DNA from: Globisporangium splendens
Lineage: Eukaryota > Oomycota > Peronosporomycetes > Pythiales > Pythiaceae
Length of the DNA: 64,000 nt
NCBI GenBank assembly: GCA_006386115.1
Contig: VFIW01000054.1
Location: forward strand, 219,333-283,332
Direction of reading: 5' to 3'
A program made the position numbers and the translations under genes. The notes beneath the pieces are model-generated. The model ran no database searches. It worked only from the letters and a program-made list of their open reading frames with translations, and was not told the origin of the DNA. This document shows, in pieces, positions 23,845 through 35,334 of this stretch (its first letter is position 1; every line of letters starts with the position of its first letter).

Positions 23845-25151
23845 CTTGCTCTTTGGCCGTTGTGCGTTCTTTGTATCGCTGTGTGGAACGGACGACCGTG
23901 CTTGCGTTCAGATTGTCTACCACTCGAGTCACAGCAACCGCGACACCGACTGGATCGTTATTAAATCACGCACTCACACCAACAGAGAGAGGCGCTTGTA
24001 TGTGGAAATAGATAACAGCCACCGCGGAGAAGCCCCACGTGCTGCTTACAATGCGCGCCTCGAACGAAGTGAACGCGAAAATGCGTCGGCGCCTTTTTCG
24101 CGTAGAGGTCTGTGTCTTGCGGGCAGGCGAGTTGCCAGATGGGGAATCGGAAAGTGGTGACGCCAGGCCAAAGCACACCAAAGCGAAAGGGGGATGGCTG
24201 TTTTTTGAAAGCACAGTACTGTACTTTCGATTTGCTTTGATAACCTTCAGAAACCAGATGTACCCGTGTTTTCGGAATGGCTGTGGTGCAAAACTAACGA
24301 AAACCAGAATGGATTGCTTTGCAAAGTACGTGTTTCAGCACTCTGCGAACTTAAAGTCTTTCTTTTCTGTCAATCCTGCTCAAATTCTCGCACTTTGATG
24401 TGAAAACGAACTTTCATGTCGCACTTATGTGAAGCACGACTATACGATGTTCGTGTTGTCGCCATCATCATTTTCTCAAACGTTTTGGTGGCAGGTGGGG
24501 AAAAAAAGAGTCGGATGTTGTGCACAACACCGTTTCCATTTGGGAACCGAATGCTTGGACCGGTAACGTACAGTGTGTGCTCACGCTATTTCCGCTTTCG
24601 TCCTTCAAAGTTGTTGCTGGTTGAAGGGAGCAGGACATTCAGCATTGCCGATCGAAATGAGGCGACAGAGGGATGACAAATCGTCAGAGATGCATTGTCA
24701 TTCACAATGCATCTCTGCGATTCGCAGTGGAGGTCGAATTTCTGGTGTGTGCGAGTATGACGACAACATAATGCGTAAAATCTCTTGCCGAGTGCCGCAG
24801 ACATGACTGGAGCAGTACGAGCCACTCTGGCGTCAGCGCTTGGACGCCAGACAATTCATCGACTGTCGCTGAAAACGCTACTTGCTGCGCGTCAACGAAT
24901 TAGCGTAATTGCCAAGCGCGGCTTCAAGACTTTGGCGCCGGATGCAGTTCGTTGGATTCAAAAGATCATTTCAAGGAATGCGATGCCGCTGTGGCCGAGA
25001 TGCGAAGCCACCATCGGCATTTTGGTTCAAAAGGTGCATACAATTCGCTGATAAACACACACTGCACGCTAACACAATACTCTCGACTTACTGCCTATAC
25101 ACATGACGTCAGCTTGTAGACTTTTTCCAGACGGGGTCTTTCCCTCCCTCC
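23845..25151. other. Intergenic region with a perfect hairpin
   Basis: No gene is recognised; small frames on both strands have no family resemblance. The one clear structure is the inverted repeat at 24685-24717, listed separately. Confidence 0.5.
24685..24717. repeat. Perfect 14 bp inverted repeat with 5-base loop
   Basis: CAGAGATGCATTGT, then CATTC, then ACAATGCATCTCTG: a perfect 14 bp stem. It sits mid-way between two paralogs, about 430 bases beyond the 25.2 kb gene's stop and 840 upstream of the 21.6 kb gene's start. It could be a relic of a small inverted-repeat element or a transcribed hairpin; nothing nearby decides between these. Confidence 0.7.
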
Positions 25152-27502
25152 TCATACGAAATTAGTGCTGTAGTTTGCCTTGAAGCCCGGCTCACCTGCA
25201 AAATGGGAGCTGTAGTTCTCCTTGAAGCCGACATCGCTTGGTGACCCAATAGAGTGCGTACTTTTCGGCTGCATCACGACCTGCCGCTTGTGCTCCGCGT
25301 CCTGTCGGTGGCCAGCCTTAATCGACAAATACACGGCCACGAAAGTCACGAGGATCGTCAGACCAGACGTCCCAAGCGCGAGATACCAGGGCGGACCGTA
25401 CGAACTCTTGATGCTGATGCTCGTGATCTTGCCACTGCCATTCATCTCGATCGTCCCTAGCGTCGTCGTGCAACGCGGTCCCGTCCACGAAGCTCCGATG
25501 CACTTGCAACGGCTTTTCACGCACGAGCCAGTGGACACCATGTTGGTCTTATTGGTCGCCATCGTGCAGTCATCGTCGGTTCGACAGAATCCTCTGCCAG
25601 ATACGTCTACCACCAAGTTGTCGTCGTCTTGGTATTCGTTGATGTGGTCCTGGATCCACTGTTTCGTCGGGTGCGTCTTTGGATCGCACCCGACAGCCAT
25701 CGTCGAGTTCTTGGACGTGTCTTGGTACAAGCGGATGTAGTCGATCTTCATGTACAGCGGGAACGCGTCACAGATCTTGTTCGCGACGGCATCAGATCCA
25801 TCGCCACGACACGCTTTTCCAGGATTTGGTGGCTTGGATCCCCATGTGCTCGATAGCGCGACGTTGAAGATCATGTACATCGGCTCTTCGATCATGATTT
25901 TCTTCGGGTTTTTCTTCGCGCTGTCTTGCGGCGGGTCCGTAAGAGCTTTCGCTGGGATCTCGAAGAGGGGCTGTCCTGCGAGCATCCAGCGAACGTATCC
26001 AGAGTTCCCCATGACCCATTCCAGTTGGTACACCAAGAAATCGGTGTACGCTGCGACGTGGATCGGCCAGTTTGCTGAAATGGCATCCATTTGATATGCA
26101 AAGACCTTCATTTTGCCATTCTTTGGGGCATCGGATTGTGGACAAAGCGCGGCTGTGTTGCCAGGACTGCACAAGTAGTCACCGGTGTATCCGTTCATGG
26201 TGGAAAAGCACGTTCCGTTGGTGTTGATCCCCCAGTGGTCTGTCTTCGAGCTGTCGATAGAACTCAGGTCAGCATTCGGGTCCTTGGAACCAGGACAGTT
26301 TGTCGCGGTACATGTATTGTCAGTGATGCCTTTGTCCACCGAGGTCTTGACGGTCGTGTAATCCTGCTTGAGCTTCGCGCTCCCCGCGCAAAAGTTGTTG
26401 GCCGCGTACCGCAGTCCTTGGTACCAGGATTTGTGCCCACGCTTCGATTGGTAGTATGCTGTTGGAAGATCTGGTGCGTTGGCACCTTGAGTCTTGCACG
26501 TGCTGAAATACACACATCCAGCGCCAGAGTCGCCTGACGGGTACATGGTGCGAAAGTCGGTTGGCATACCAGGACCAAGTTGAATCGACGAAGAGATCGT
26601 AGTGCCACTGCCTTCGAGGATATCGATTTCCGGAGCGCCGCGTCCTTGGTTTGGGTTCATTCCGGAACCAGGGTTCGAGTTACACGCGCTGATTCGCTGG
26701 TTTGAAGAAAGGAACGCGTTGTCGTTGCACTCGTTGTAGGAAAACGGCCACATGCGGTTGGTTGACGCGCTGAAAATGGCGCGTCCGAGGTTGCCCATCA
26801 TCCAGATACCTGGCCAGACAGGGTAGTATCTCGTTGACGCCGCTTGGACATTTGGGCTGCCTGTAATATCCGGGTTCCCAGACGATGCAGAGACAACACC
26901 AGGTAGCTGAACGCTGACTTCGACCATCCCGCCCTGAAAGCAAAACTTATTCCAGGATTGCACCATCCCGCCGTGATAATACTGTCGTGAAGACAGACAA
27001 GAGCGGCATCACAATCAAGATGAGAAAAGCATTCAGCCGTCATCGATCACAAGCAAGGCAAGAAGACACTTACAAATGTCGTGGTCTGGTACCCTGGTGG
27101 GTTCTTGTAGTCGTTCCAGAGCTTCAACGTTGTGATCTCCTCGACAGCCTTGGCGTAGAAGTAGCATCTGCCGCTGGCATCGCACTCGGTCGACGTCATA
27201 TTGTGCGAGTACACCTCGAGCGCCGCGTTCACACCATCGGGCTTATCGATCGACGTCCACATGTGGTCATCTCCAGGCTTGAACGATCTCCCAGGAGTGT
27301 TGAACTCGTCACTCATGACCAGATCCCATTGCTCGCCTCGCGTGCTCATGTATGTCTGTCGGTCATCTGGAGTGGCCGGGTCGACCCACATGCGGATCCC
27401 GGACTTGGTCTCGAACTCGACACCACTCACCCCAGTAACAGCGAAGCTCGCACCAAGCAATGCCGCGGCAGCAGCAGCGTGCAGGCGTCGCGTGTCTTTC
27501 AT
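25152..27502 (-). CDS. SKN1/KRE6-like beta-glucan synthesis protein with duplicated tail
   Basis: Exons 27502-27074 and 26981-25152 with a 92 bp intron; about 752 residues. Signal peptide, SDEFN block, EIDILE, EGF-like module (CKCIGASWTGPRC) and membrane helix are as in the family. The cytoplasmic tail repeats its terminal motif: GFKENYSSHF is followed by GFKANYSTNFV, an apparent small in-frame duplication at about 25160-25230. It shares a 239-base identical exon 1 block with the 21.6 kb paralog. It is the rightmost member of the cluster. Confidence 0.9.
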
Positions 27503-28695
27503 TTTCGTCTTTTACTGGCGAAACCGAAGTGAAGCCGAACGCCTACTGTTGCCGAGGCTCTCGTTTGCGTCAGCAGAGCGGTCAATGCGAGGCTGAGCGA
27601 CAGGAGGAAGCCGAAAATGCGGCGTAGCGAGATCGCGGGGCTTGCTTCGTCGGGCCAAAGGCGATGTGGTGTTGCTGTTATGCAGACTCGTGGCCAGTTG
27701 TGGTGGTGGTAATGATGGAAGGAAATGTACCTAGTGTTCGAACGTGATGCTGCTCAGATGTCGAGTGCACAGTCTCCTACCTCTTTACAACACGTAATTG
27801 GATGATTTGATGGATAGCGAGTACAAAATGGTATCTGGTGAGAAGGTACAGAAGTCTTTATAAGCATGGTAAACTCGTGATACGATTGCTGTTATGAGAG
27901 GGCGAACTGCTTCCCTCGTGTGGACTGGCTATCACCACCTTCTCTATCTTCAGCGAATCAAAACGACGAACGATGCTGCACTTGATCCGACGCAAAAAAC
28001 GAACTTAGGCGCTGCCCTAATCGAGTGCCATGTGGTCTGGAGAAAGTGCCATCGTTCTTGCTGACGAGATTTCTGGTTCGGAATGATTCGTTCCATGCTG
28101 TAGCACAAAACAGGAATATATTGCACGTACGACGGCATTCCTAGACTCGCACGGCAAGTGCGCAACACTGCTTTCATTCGCCATCGTGTAGTATTCCAAT
28201 CCTGCTGCGTGAAGCAGGAGGACGAGTGCAATTGGAGCTTGAGTTCCTCCAATGCGTGAATGCTCAGATTGTCCACCATGAGGTGTAAATTACACGAGCC
28301 TCGAGTAAACTACAAGATGACGAGCATAGAGCAATCGCACAAGGAACCCTAGTACACGTTTAATTTTGACCAACCAGAGTTCGACTTTCGTGCCATTGGC
28401 CACGACCTGTCTGTTATTCGGACGACATGCTGTTTGGATGCGTGACGTGGGAATAGCAAATACGCCTTACAGTTCATACCCTCCTCAAGTAGATATAGGT
28501 TGAACCTTCAAAAGCGAATGAGTTGCAGTTGCCTTTGCCAAGACCGCACTTGGAAGAAAAGACTTCAACCCACGAGAGCGTGTAGTGCGGACACGAAGAA
28601 CACAAGGCAGGAGAGAGAGAGAAAGAGAGAAGCGTCGACACGCGCGCAGCATCATGTGAGCATATTGGCAGCAGACATGCGCGTTGGTTGCATGG
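27503..28695. other. Intergenic region
   Basis: No gene is seen between the divergent SKN1/KRE6 paralog and the FBT gene. A short GA-rich simple repeat lies at about 28609-28630. A short upstream exon of the FBT gene cannot be excluded. Confidence 0.45.
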
Positions 28696-30318
28696 ATGGG
28701 CGAGCTAAACGGGATCTTTCTGATGTGTACACAGCAGATACGCTCTGCAGACCAAGACTCGAAGCAAGCAATCATGCCGCAGTTCGTCGCAGGCGCGCGC
28801 TTTTACAACCACGAGATGTTTGGCGGTATCCGACCTGGCGAAGACGTTCGGCTGCTCTCAAAATCGTATTTCGGACTCGCGGTGTCGGCGTTCGCGTCGT
28901 CCTTCGTGTACATCGGCTTGCGCAATGGTCTGCTGCTTATGGTGTGCGATGAATTGGCGTTTACGCCGCTGGAGACGCAGGCGGTGGATCGACTAGCTGA
29001 ACTGCCGGCAGCATTCTCGTTTTTCGTTGGGTTGATAACGGATGCGGTTCCAGTGTTCGGGTTCCGGCGCAAGTCGTACATCATCATTGGCGCCGTACTC
29101 AGCTTGGGCAGTCTGCTGCTGACGAGCATCGCGTACTGCTTCGATTCGTCACTCCGACACGTGCTCGGCCGCGGATACGTATACTTGGTGACATTCCTGA
29201 TCGGAAGCATAAGCGTCGGATCGATGATCAGCTTTGCGTCGGTGCAGACAATGGTGATTGCGCTGTCGCAGAGGGAAATACTGAAAGAGCGGGGAGTCAT
29301 CCAAGCCAACTACTTGATTGCCCGTGGAAGTGGACAAGTCGTTGCGCGCATCTTGGTGTTCCTTGTCAACCGCGCTGGTACCGCCTATCAAGTGTCGCTG
29401 ATGCTGTTGGCTCTCACCACGATATCCGTCATGACGATCATCTCGACCATCGTGTGCTTGGACGAGGACCGAGACTTCAGTCGGCAAACAATTCGAAGCA
29501 AATGCGACAAGCACTGGCTGTTGGCACAGCAAAAAGCGATGTGGCGTACTTTGAGCTTCATTTCGAGCTTCGCATTCTGTCTCGGCTTCAAGTTCTCGGA
29601 AGCGCAGAAAGCACTTCAGGAGTGGTCGCATGCCGAAAACAATACGTCGCTGCTGGTGTCCAGTATCTTGGTCGACTTCGTCATGATTGGCACAATCATT
29701 GTTTGGCGGAGCTATTATATGAACGCGTTGTGGAGGCGAGTGTTCTCTGCTGCACCGGCTGCATCTATTGTCTCGACCGTGATGGTGTCAACATTTACCA
29801 TCCCTGCAATTCTTCGGGATCAAGTCGTCTACACGCTTCTGACCGGAGTAACAGGCGTGTCGGCTGCGTCCATTGCTCTTTCGACGCTTGTGCCAGTCAC
29901 GGAAATTGCACAAGAAGGGTCTGAAGGCGGAGTTGCAGGTCTAGCGATTTCGTTCTACACCATATCCAAGGTGTTCGCCAACACCTTCTTGAGCGCGCTG
30001 CAGAACTCGAACGTCATCGATCTCGGAGACCCCATTCAAGATTCGAGGCACGTTCGATGGGCGGTGGCGACGGCGCAGATCGTGACGGTTCTCGTAAATG
30101 CGCTCAGTTTTGCTGGCATCGTGCTGCTTCCTATGCAGAAACTGGATGCTCAGCAATTGCGAACCTTCGGCGGCTTCGCACGCAGCGCAGGGTCAGCGAC
30201 TGTGATTGTGTTTGTGCTTCTTCTGGTGTACTGCATCGCCTACAACTGCCTGGTGCTCATTCCCAGCACTGCGTGCGTTGTCATCGCCGGACGCAGCGGG
30301 TGTCATCCAGAGCCATGA
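28696..30318 (+). CDS. Folate-biopterin transporter family protein (BT1/FBT, MFS), member A
   Basis: Single exon, about 540 residues, many membrane helices. It shares with the other window members the FVAG-RFYNHEM-G start of the conserved region and the PVFGFRRKSYIIIG loop that follows helices 2-3 (PF03092-type). Family members move folates or pterins in kinetoplastids and plants; the substrate here is unknown. The first ATG in frame is 28696; ATG 28774 begins right at the conserved region. The N-terminus is shorter than in the tandem pair at 58-62 kb. It is diverged from the other three copies along its whole length. Confidence 0.88.
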   Translation: MGELNGIFLMCTQQIRSADQDSKQAIMPQFVAGARFYNHEMFGGIRPGEDVRLLSKSYFGLAVSAFASSFVYIGLRNGLLLMVCDELAFTPLETQAVDRLAELPAAFSFFVGLITDAVPVFGFRRKSYIIIGAVLSLGSLLLTSIAYCFDSSLRHVLGRGYVYLVTFLIGSISVGSMISFASVQTMVIALSQREILKERGVIQANYLIARGSGQVVARILVFLVNRAGTAYQVSLMLLALTTISVMTIISTIVCLDEDRDFSRQTIRSKCDKHWLLAQQKAMWRTLSFISSFAFCLGFKFSEAQKALQEWSHAENNTSLLVSSILVDFVMIGTIIVWRSYYMNALWRRVFSAAPAASIVSTVMVSTFTIPAILRDQVVYTLLTGVTGVSAASIALSTLVPVTEIAQEGSEGGVAGLAISFYTISKVFANTFLSALQNSNVIDLGDPIQDSRHVRWAVATAQIVTVLVNALSFAGIVLLPMQKLDAQQLRTFGGFARSAGSATVIVFVLLLVYCIAYNCLVLIPSTACVVIAGRSGCHPEP

Positions 30319-31234
30319 GGGGAATGCTGTGTTGGCACAACCATCGTCGCATCACAGAGATCGATCCCACTTTCATTATTTACGGTACGCATCATCAAAC
30401 AAGCGAAATGAAGTTGCATTTGGGCACATTTGGGCACATTTGGGCAAAAAGACGATGACGTCGTCGTCCACGAAAAAGCTTGATCTCACCTGTGAGGTGC
30501 CATTCATTACGATCGGACGACCGAGGATCGTATCCAAATCGAAGCACATTCAGGTGACATTTGACATAATTCAGTTCCAGAGGTCATTGTGTCTCGCAGG
30601 TGCGCTCGGGCTATTCTCTGTGCCGCACTGGCGTTAACTGGTCTTTATGCGTTGTCAGAGGTGTTTCAGGACGCAGGATCTGTGTCTCACGCTCTCTGTT
30701 CCATTCCAGAAGCACAACGAAGGTACCACACCGTTGTAATCGCTCGCGTTTGCATGTTGGCCTGTGAATCAAGTCGAGACAGAGAGGGATGATGCGTTCT
30801 AATGTATCTGCTTTTGGCGTTTGACTTGGACTTTGTATCGACTCAGGAGATTGGTTTTGATGCGAGACCCCAGCCAACGTGTCTCAAGACGAGTGAATCC
30901 CACGCAGGCACCAAGCAAATGTCCTCCACAGGCGCTTTTGACACAGCATCATTTATGGCACCCAAGTCTGGGTTGGTTGTCTATGGGATCAGCACGACCT
31001 TCAAAACCGCATACAGTGTGATTACTCCAATGCTGTCTGTATTGGTCAGGGATCCCGTCGTGTCATGAGGCAGTGGTCTTGGCATCATCATCTCCAGCCT
31101 CAAGTTTATCCTGACCCTCCTCGCCCCCCAATCAATTCATCAGTCCTCTGTCCGTCAGGCAGTCACTCGAGCTCTTCCTCAATAGAGACAGCGACGCCAT
31201 TCTCCGAGTCCCAGCGCAGCATCAACGAGCAGCA
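30319..31234. other. Intergenic region
   Basis: No gene is seen. A small tandem repeat of about three units of ATTTGGGCAC occurs at 30419-30447. The remainder is unique sequence without a coding signal. Confidence 0.45.
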
Positions 31235-32704
31235 ATGGACGCGACCGCGTCCCCACAGAAACCGCAGCCCATCGTCGACATGGCGGCGCCACCAGCGCTG
31301 ACAGTGACGACACCAGTCCCCAGGGCACTGTCGGTGTCGTTCCCAGCGCCGCTGCTCTCGACCGCGTCCGAGACGCCGCTGAACCTGTCGACACCCATGC
31401 GCAACAAGGCCGTGTACCCGAGCCGCCGGTACGAGAAGAAGTCCACGTGGCTCCAGTGCATCTTCGGCGCGCTCTACCTGCTGCTCATCGTCGTGTGCGC
31501 GTTCCTCGACGTCGTGTACTTTTTGTTCCCGCTCGACTACATCGTGCGGCCGCTGTTCGGACGCAATATCTACAAGCGCGTGTACAAGTTCTTTGAAGGT
31601 CTATTCTTCGCGATGCTCTCGGGGCTGCTCGAGTTTGTCGCGGGTGTCAAGATCGTTGTGACCATGGACCCGGGTGACGAGAGTCTCGAGCCTGAAGACA
31701 AGCCCTTCGGCTTTGGCGACCAGATCCTCATGATCTGCAACCACCGCACAGAGGTCGACTGGCTGTTCTTCTGGAACCTCGCACTCCGATACGGGTGCCA
31801 GGACCGCATTCGTGTCATGATGAAGGCGATCATCCGGTACGCGCCAGGCGTGGGCTGGGCACTCTTGCAGATGAACTTCCCGTTCGTGAACCGCCGCTGG
31901 GCCACAGACGAAGAGCGCATCCGCAAGGTCGTGCGCTCGTACAAGAAGTACGAAGCCGGCACGTGGCTCTCGATGTTCCCGGAAGGCACGATCCTCGAGA
32001 AGCGCACGTTGGAGAAAAGCCACAACTGGGCCATGGAACGAGGTGACCCGCAGTGGAACTATGTGCTGTACCCTCGCGTGCGCGGCTTCGAGTTGTGCGT
32101 CGAAGAGTTTGAACCAGAATCGATTCTGGATGTGACCATTGCATACCCTGAGCTCGCCGACGGCGTGTTGCCCTCGCCGGTACGTTCCCGTCTATTGGCG
32201 CGATTGTTTGTAAGCCACAGCTTTGCAGAATGGAGTGCTCACTGTGTAATTGCTTATTTGTTCTCTATAGCTTCGTTGCATTGGCGGCCAGTACCCAAAG
32301 GAGGTGCACATCCACTTGAAGCGGTACAAGAAGGCGTCCTACGAAGCCAGCAAGGGCGACATGAGTCAATGGTGCGTTGTCCCATGCCATTTGCTTGTCA
32401 ATGTGTATGCGATTGCGCATGGCTCACTGTTGCCTTCTTTGTGTTTTTCGCCAGGCTGAACGACCGATTCGCCGAGAAAGAGGAGCTTTTGAAGAACTTT
32501 TACGAGAACCGCGTCTTCCTCGGCAAGCGCGTGATCTGCGAGAACACGCGGATCTCGGGTCCCGTCATCGCCGGCTGCATCATGAACGTCGGCGTGCTGA
32601 TCTTCACGTACATCATCTGCAGCTGGTACCCGCTGATCATGCTGTGCATCTTCGGCTTCTGCACACTGCACGCGTTGTACTTTGTCCACACGTTTGGCAA
32701 GTAA
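31235..32704 (+). CDS. 1-acyl-sn-glycerol-3-phosphate acyltransferase-like protein
   Basis: Three exons, 31235-32179, 32271-32371 and 32455-32704; 431 residues. The unspliced frame also stays open, so the introns are set by GTACGT/TAG and GTGCGT/CAG sites and by restored coding sense (IGGQYPKEVHIHLKRYKK). PlsC-type motifs are NHRTEVDW at residues 169-176 (NHX4D) and FPEGT at 248-252. A membrane helix lies after a Ser/Pro/Thr-rich N-terminus, with more at the C-terminus. The layout matches the AGPAT3-5/LCLAT1 type, which acylates lysophosphatidate or related lysolipids at the ER. The exact acceptor is not determinable. Confidence 0.9.
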   Translation: MDATASPQKPQPIVDMAAPPALTVTTPVPRALSVSFPAPLLSTASETPLNLSTPMRNKAVYPSRRYEKKSTWLQCIFGALYLLLIVVCAFLDVVYFLFPLDYIVRPLFGRNIYKRVYKFFEGLFFAMLSGLLEFVAGVKIVVTMDPGDESLEPEDKPFGFGDQILMICNHRTEVDWLFFWNLALRYGCQDRIRVMMKAIIRYAPGVGWALLQMNFPFVNRRWATDEERIRKVVRSYKKYEAGTWLSMFPEGTILEKRTLEKSHNWAMERGDPQWNYVLYPRVRGFELCVEEFEPESILDVTIAYPELADGVLPSPVRSRLLARLFVSHSFAEWSAHCVIAYLFSIASLHWRPVPKGGAHPLEAVQEGVLRSQQGRHESMVRCPMPFACQCVCDCAWLTVAFFVFFARLNDRFAEKEELLKNFYENRVFLGKRVICENTRISGPVIAGCIMNVGVLIFTYIICSWYPLIMLCIFGFCTLHALYFVHTFGK

Positions 32705-32965
32705 ATAAGTGCACCAACAGAAGGCTCAAGAGAAGACGAGCCATACAGAGAAGCAGCTTCCTGTCCGAGAACACCAACATCATTCGTGATTCTTTTTATT
32801 AGAGAGAACTGTATCATATTCCATGTCGATGGCGTGTTTGCCGTCACCGAAAGCTTTAGACGCATCACAACCCTCAATTCATACTGAATGCATCACCATC
32901 TTTGTAATCCTTGCATTCGTTGTCTCCTTGTGCACAGTCTCTTGGCAATCGACCCCATTGCGACG

Positions 32966-33268
32966 TCAGCGTCGGCGCGGAAGATTACGCCACTGCTCCG
33001 AGTTCTTTTGCGGTTTTGCTACGGCGTCGCCGCACGGCAGACCGAGCTCCACACAACGACGCGCGACCTGGCTGACGGTCTTGCCGGGCAAGTGGACGGC
33101 GATGAGCTCGGCCGGGTCGCGCTTCTTGGCCATCATCAGGTCGTCCTCAGAGCTCGAGAAGGTCGCCTCGTACATGCCCGAGTCGCGGCGATACGCCACT
33201 GTCGTTTTCTGGGCCGAGACGATGGCAAAAGCTCCCAGGAACAGCAGGAAGAGCGCGAGGAACTTCAT
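32966..33268 (-). CDS. Small secreted protein with a Myb/SANT-like segment
   Basis: Single exon, 100 residues, ATG start. A strong signal peptide (MKFLALFLLFLGAFAIVSA, then Q) is followed by about 80 residues. Residues 37-74 follow the SANT/Myb pattern: FSSSEDDL, a run of helix-forming residues, then LPGKTVSQVARR and a Leu. The C-terminus is basic (LPRRR). I see no RxLR-type motif. A SANT-like fold after a secretion signal is unusual. It may be a secreted effector-like protein or a small unrelated secreted protein; the resemblance is from pattern only. Confidence 0.65.
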   Translation of the reverse strand: MKFLALFLLFLGAFAIVSAQKTTVAYRRDSGMYEATFSSSEDDLMMAKKRDPAELIAVHLPGKTVSQVARRCVELGLPCGDAVAKPQKNSEQWRNLPRRR

Positions 33269-35334
33269 CTTGGAGCAGACAAGGCGGCTGTGGATAGGAG
33301 GGACGGCAATAATGTCGGCATCATGAAGCGACGCCTCGATTCTTATTCGTTATGATTGGTGCAGTCTCATTTTGCGGTGGTTGTCATCAGTTATCTCACA
33401 GAGGAAAGAAAGCCTGGATGGCAGATTTACAGGGACGTTTGCAGGGAAGTTGATTCGGATGGCTGAGGGACGATGGAGCTTCTGGTCGAAGGTGTTCCAC
33501 AGATCAGAGTGTACGGTATTGATACTGTACTGGTGGAAATTGAGACGTGGAGTTGGTCTTTGGCTGCCTGTCTGGTTCAAATGAAGTTTGCAGGACGAGC
33601 GAAGTGCGGGCTCTTTTGTCAGAGGAAAAGTGTGTCCATTTGACAACACAGTGATTTCGGTCCAAGTGTTTCAGATCTCTACTGAGCGGTCGACATTGCA
33701 CCACCAAAGTCCCTGATCGCACCACGCCGACAGCAAAAACGGTCTAGTGTCGGTATCAAAGTGGTTATTCTGAGGTGGAAAAGCTTTTCGACCAATAAAC
33801 GGGCACCAGAGAGTGTACCCATTTATCATCTTTGACTGACGCTCAACAACCAATACGTGGGTCGTTCTTGACATTGAGGACGACATCGCGATAGACGCGA
33901 GTTTGCTCTTGTCTGGAGATGAGGAGGATGCATTAATTGTTTTGGACGCTTTGCGAACGTGAACATCCGAGATACAGCACCAATTGTACACGATGCCAAT
34001 GCTACCCAGTCACTCGACGACTGGTTGTCGCGCGTTTCTTAGTCATTCGAGTCAGCTTCCTATGATTTGTTTTCTGACCGTGCAGTGACGCTTTGTTTTT
34101 TTCAACTTCACTACGTACGATACTGATAAACCGCTTGTGACACACACTGGGTATTGGCTCGTTTCTTGGAGCCTTCAACGATAGCTTCTTGATCGCTACT
34201 CGTGGCGGTGCAAGCTCCATGGAACCGACCAGATAGCCTGTAATAGCTCCTGTACAAAGATCCAAAGTTGGGGCTTTCGAAGGCTTCCTGTGTGTCATTT
34301 TGACGCGCGAGGTCCACAGGATTGTTGGCCCAGGTAGCCTCAGCCTCGTATCGCAGCCAAGGATTCAGGGCTTGAGCTTTGGCGGTTTCCTGCCAACAAA
34401 CAAAGGGTGCTGCGGCCAGAAATGCGAACTCCAAGGAGATCGTGAGCCTTGGTCAGGCCAGTGTTGCGCCTTGGCAAATAAACGATCGAGAGGGTTGCTT
34501 TGTGCGAGGGCATGATGACGTTACATCTTCACCAGATGACTAATCTATTTGGAGTGAGCAGTCGTGGTTGAAGGACGTCATCGCAAAGCAATTTGCGATA
34601 TCCAAAGGACGTTGCAGCACCGAGTGCAGTAGAACCTCTTTTTCGCCCTTGTCTCGCGATCAGTCCAGACGCGTTTTTGATCATAGCACGCAGCACTAAT
34701 GCCATGCGATATCCTCCTCCCGTGGACATTGCCTCTGCAGAATGTGCTGTCGATTGACTGTGTTTCAAATTTGGTGCAAAATGTTGACACACTCCAGTCA
34801 CCACAGTTGCGGATATAAGTCTCCTCCACATATTTAACTCATTAATTTGTCCGAATCATTGTACCAAATGCGGACTTAAGAACTCTCCTCAAAAGCCAGT
34901 CCACAACGACTGTGTTCAATGACTTTTGGAAGCAGCTGGTTCACCTACTGCAGCAGCTCTCCAATTGAGATCTGTAGGGGCTTTCATTCCACAAAAAAGA
35001 GCCGAAATGCCCCTGTTTGATGCACTCTCAGAATGCTGACTGCTGCTCAAAGACTCCTTTGCCATTGAATGAGAGGGCGCGTTTATCTGCACGCCCCATG
35101 TGGTTGATTAACCCACGTGCCGTTAAACAGATGACAAATCCCAGACTTCCCTCTCTGCGCTCGCCAGCTGTTGCGCGTGTGCCACATGGCGATGTGCTCT
35201 GTCAGTCAGACTGAGCTCTTCGAAAAGTGTTGAACGATTGAACGAGGAGCTCCTTCTTTTGCACGTACTTCTTGAACTGCTCGCTTCCTGCCACTGTGTC
35301 GCTCTTTGTGGCTCTTCCACACCGAGACTCCGCG
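33269..35334. other. Long intergenic region upstream of FBT member D
   Basis: About 2 kb without a gene I can support. Several minus-strand frames of about 100 codons (for example 34111-34434) start with TTG or have no recognisable content. They could be decayed gene fragments, but nothing identifies a family. Confidence 0.45.

Noticed and set aside
28684..28695. Extended FBT A start at 28684, and likewise 35272 and 60554 for D and C
   Set aside because: These are TTG codons; the first in-frame ATG codons (28696, 35335, 60584) are used instead.
32180..32454. Unspliced 489-codon reading of the acyltransferase gene
   Set aside because: The two extra stretches break the conserved C-terminal region and have perfect GT/AG edges; splicing restores family-like sequence.
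34111..34434. 108-codon minus-strand frame as a gene
   Set aside because: It begins with TTG, contains no recognisable motif and lies in a region with equal-sized frames on both strands.
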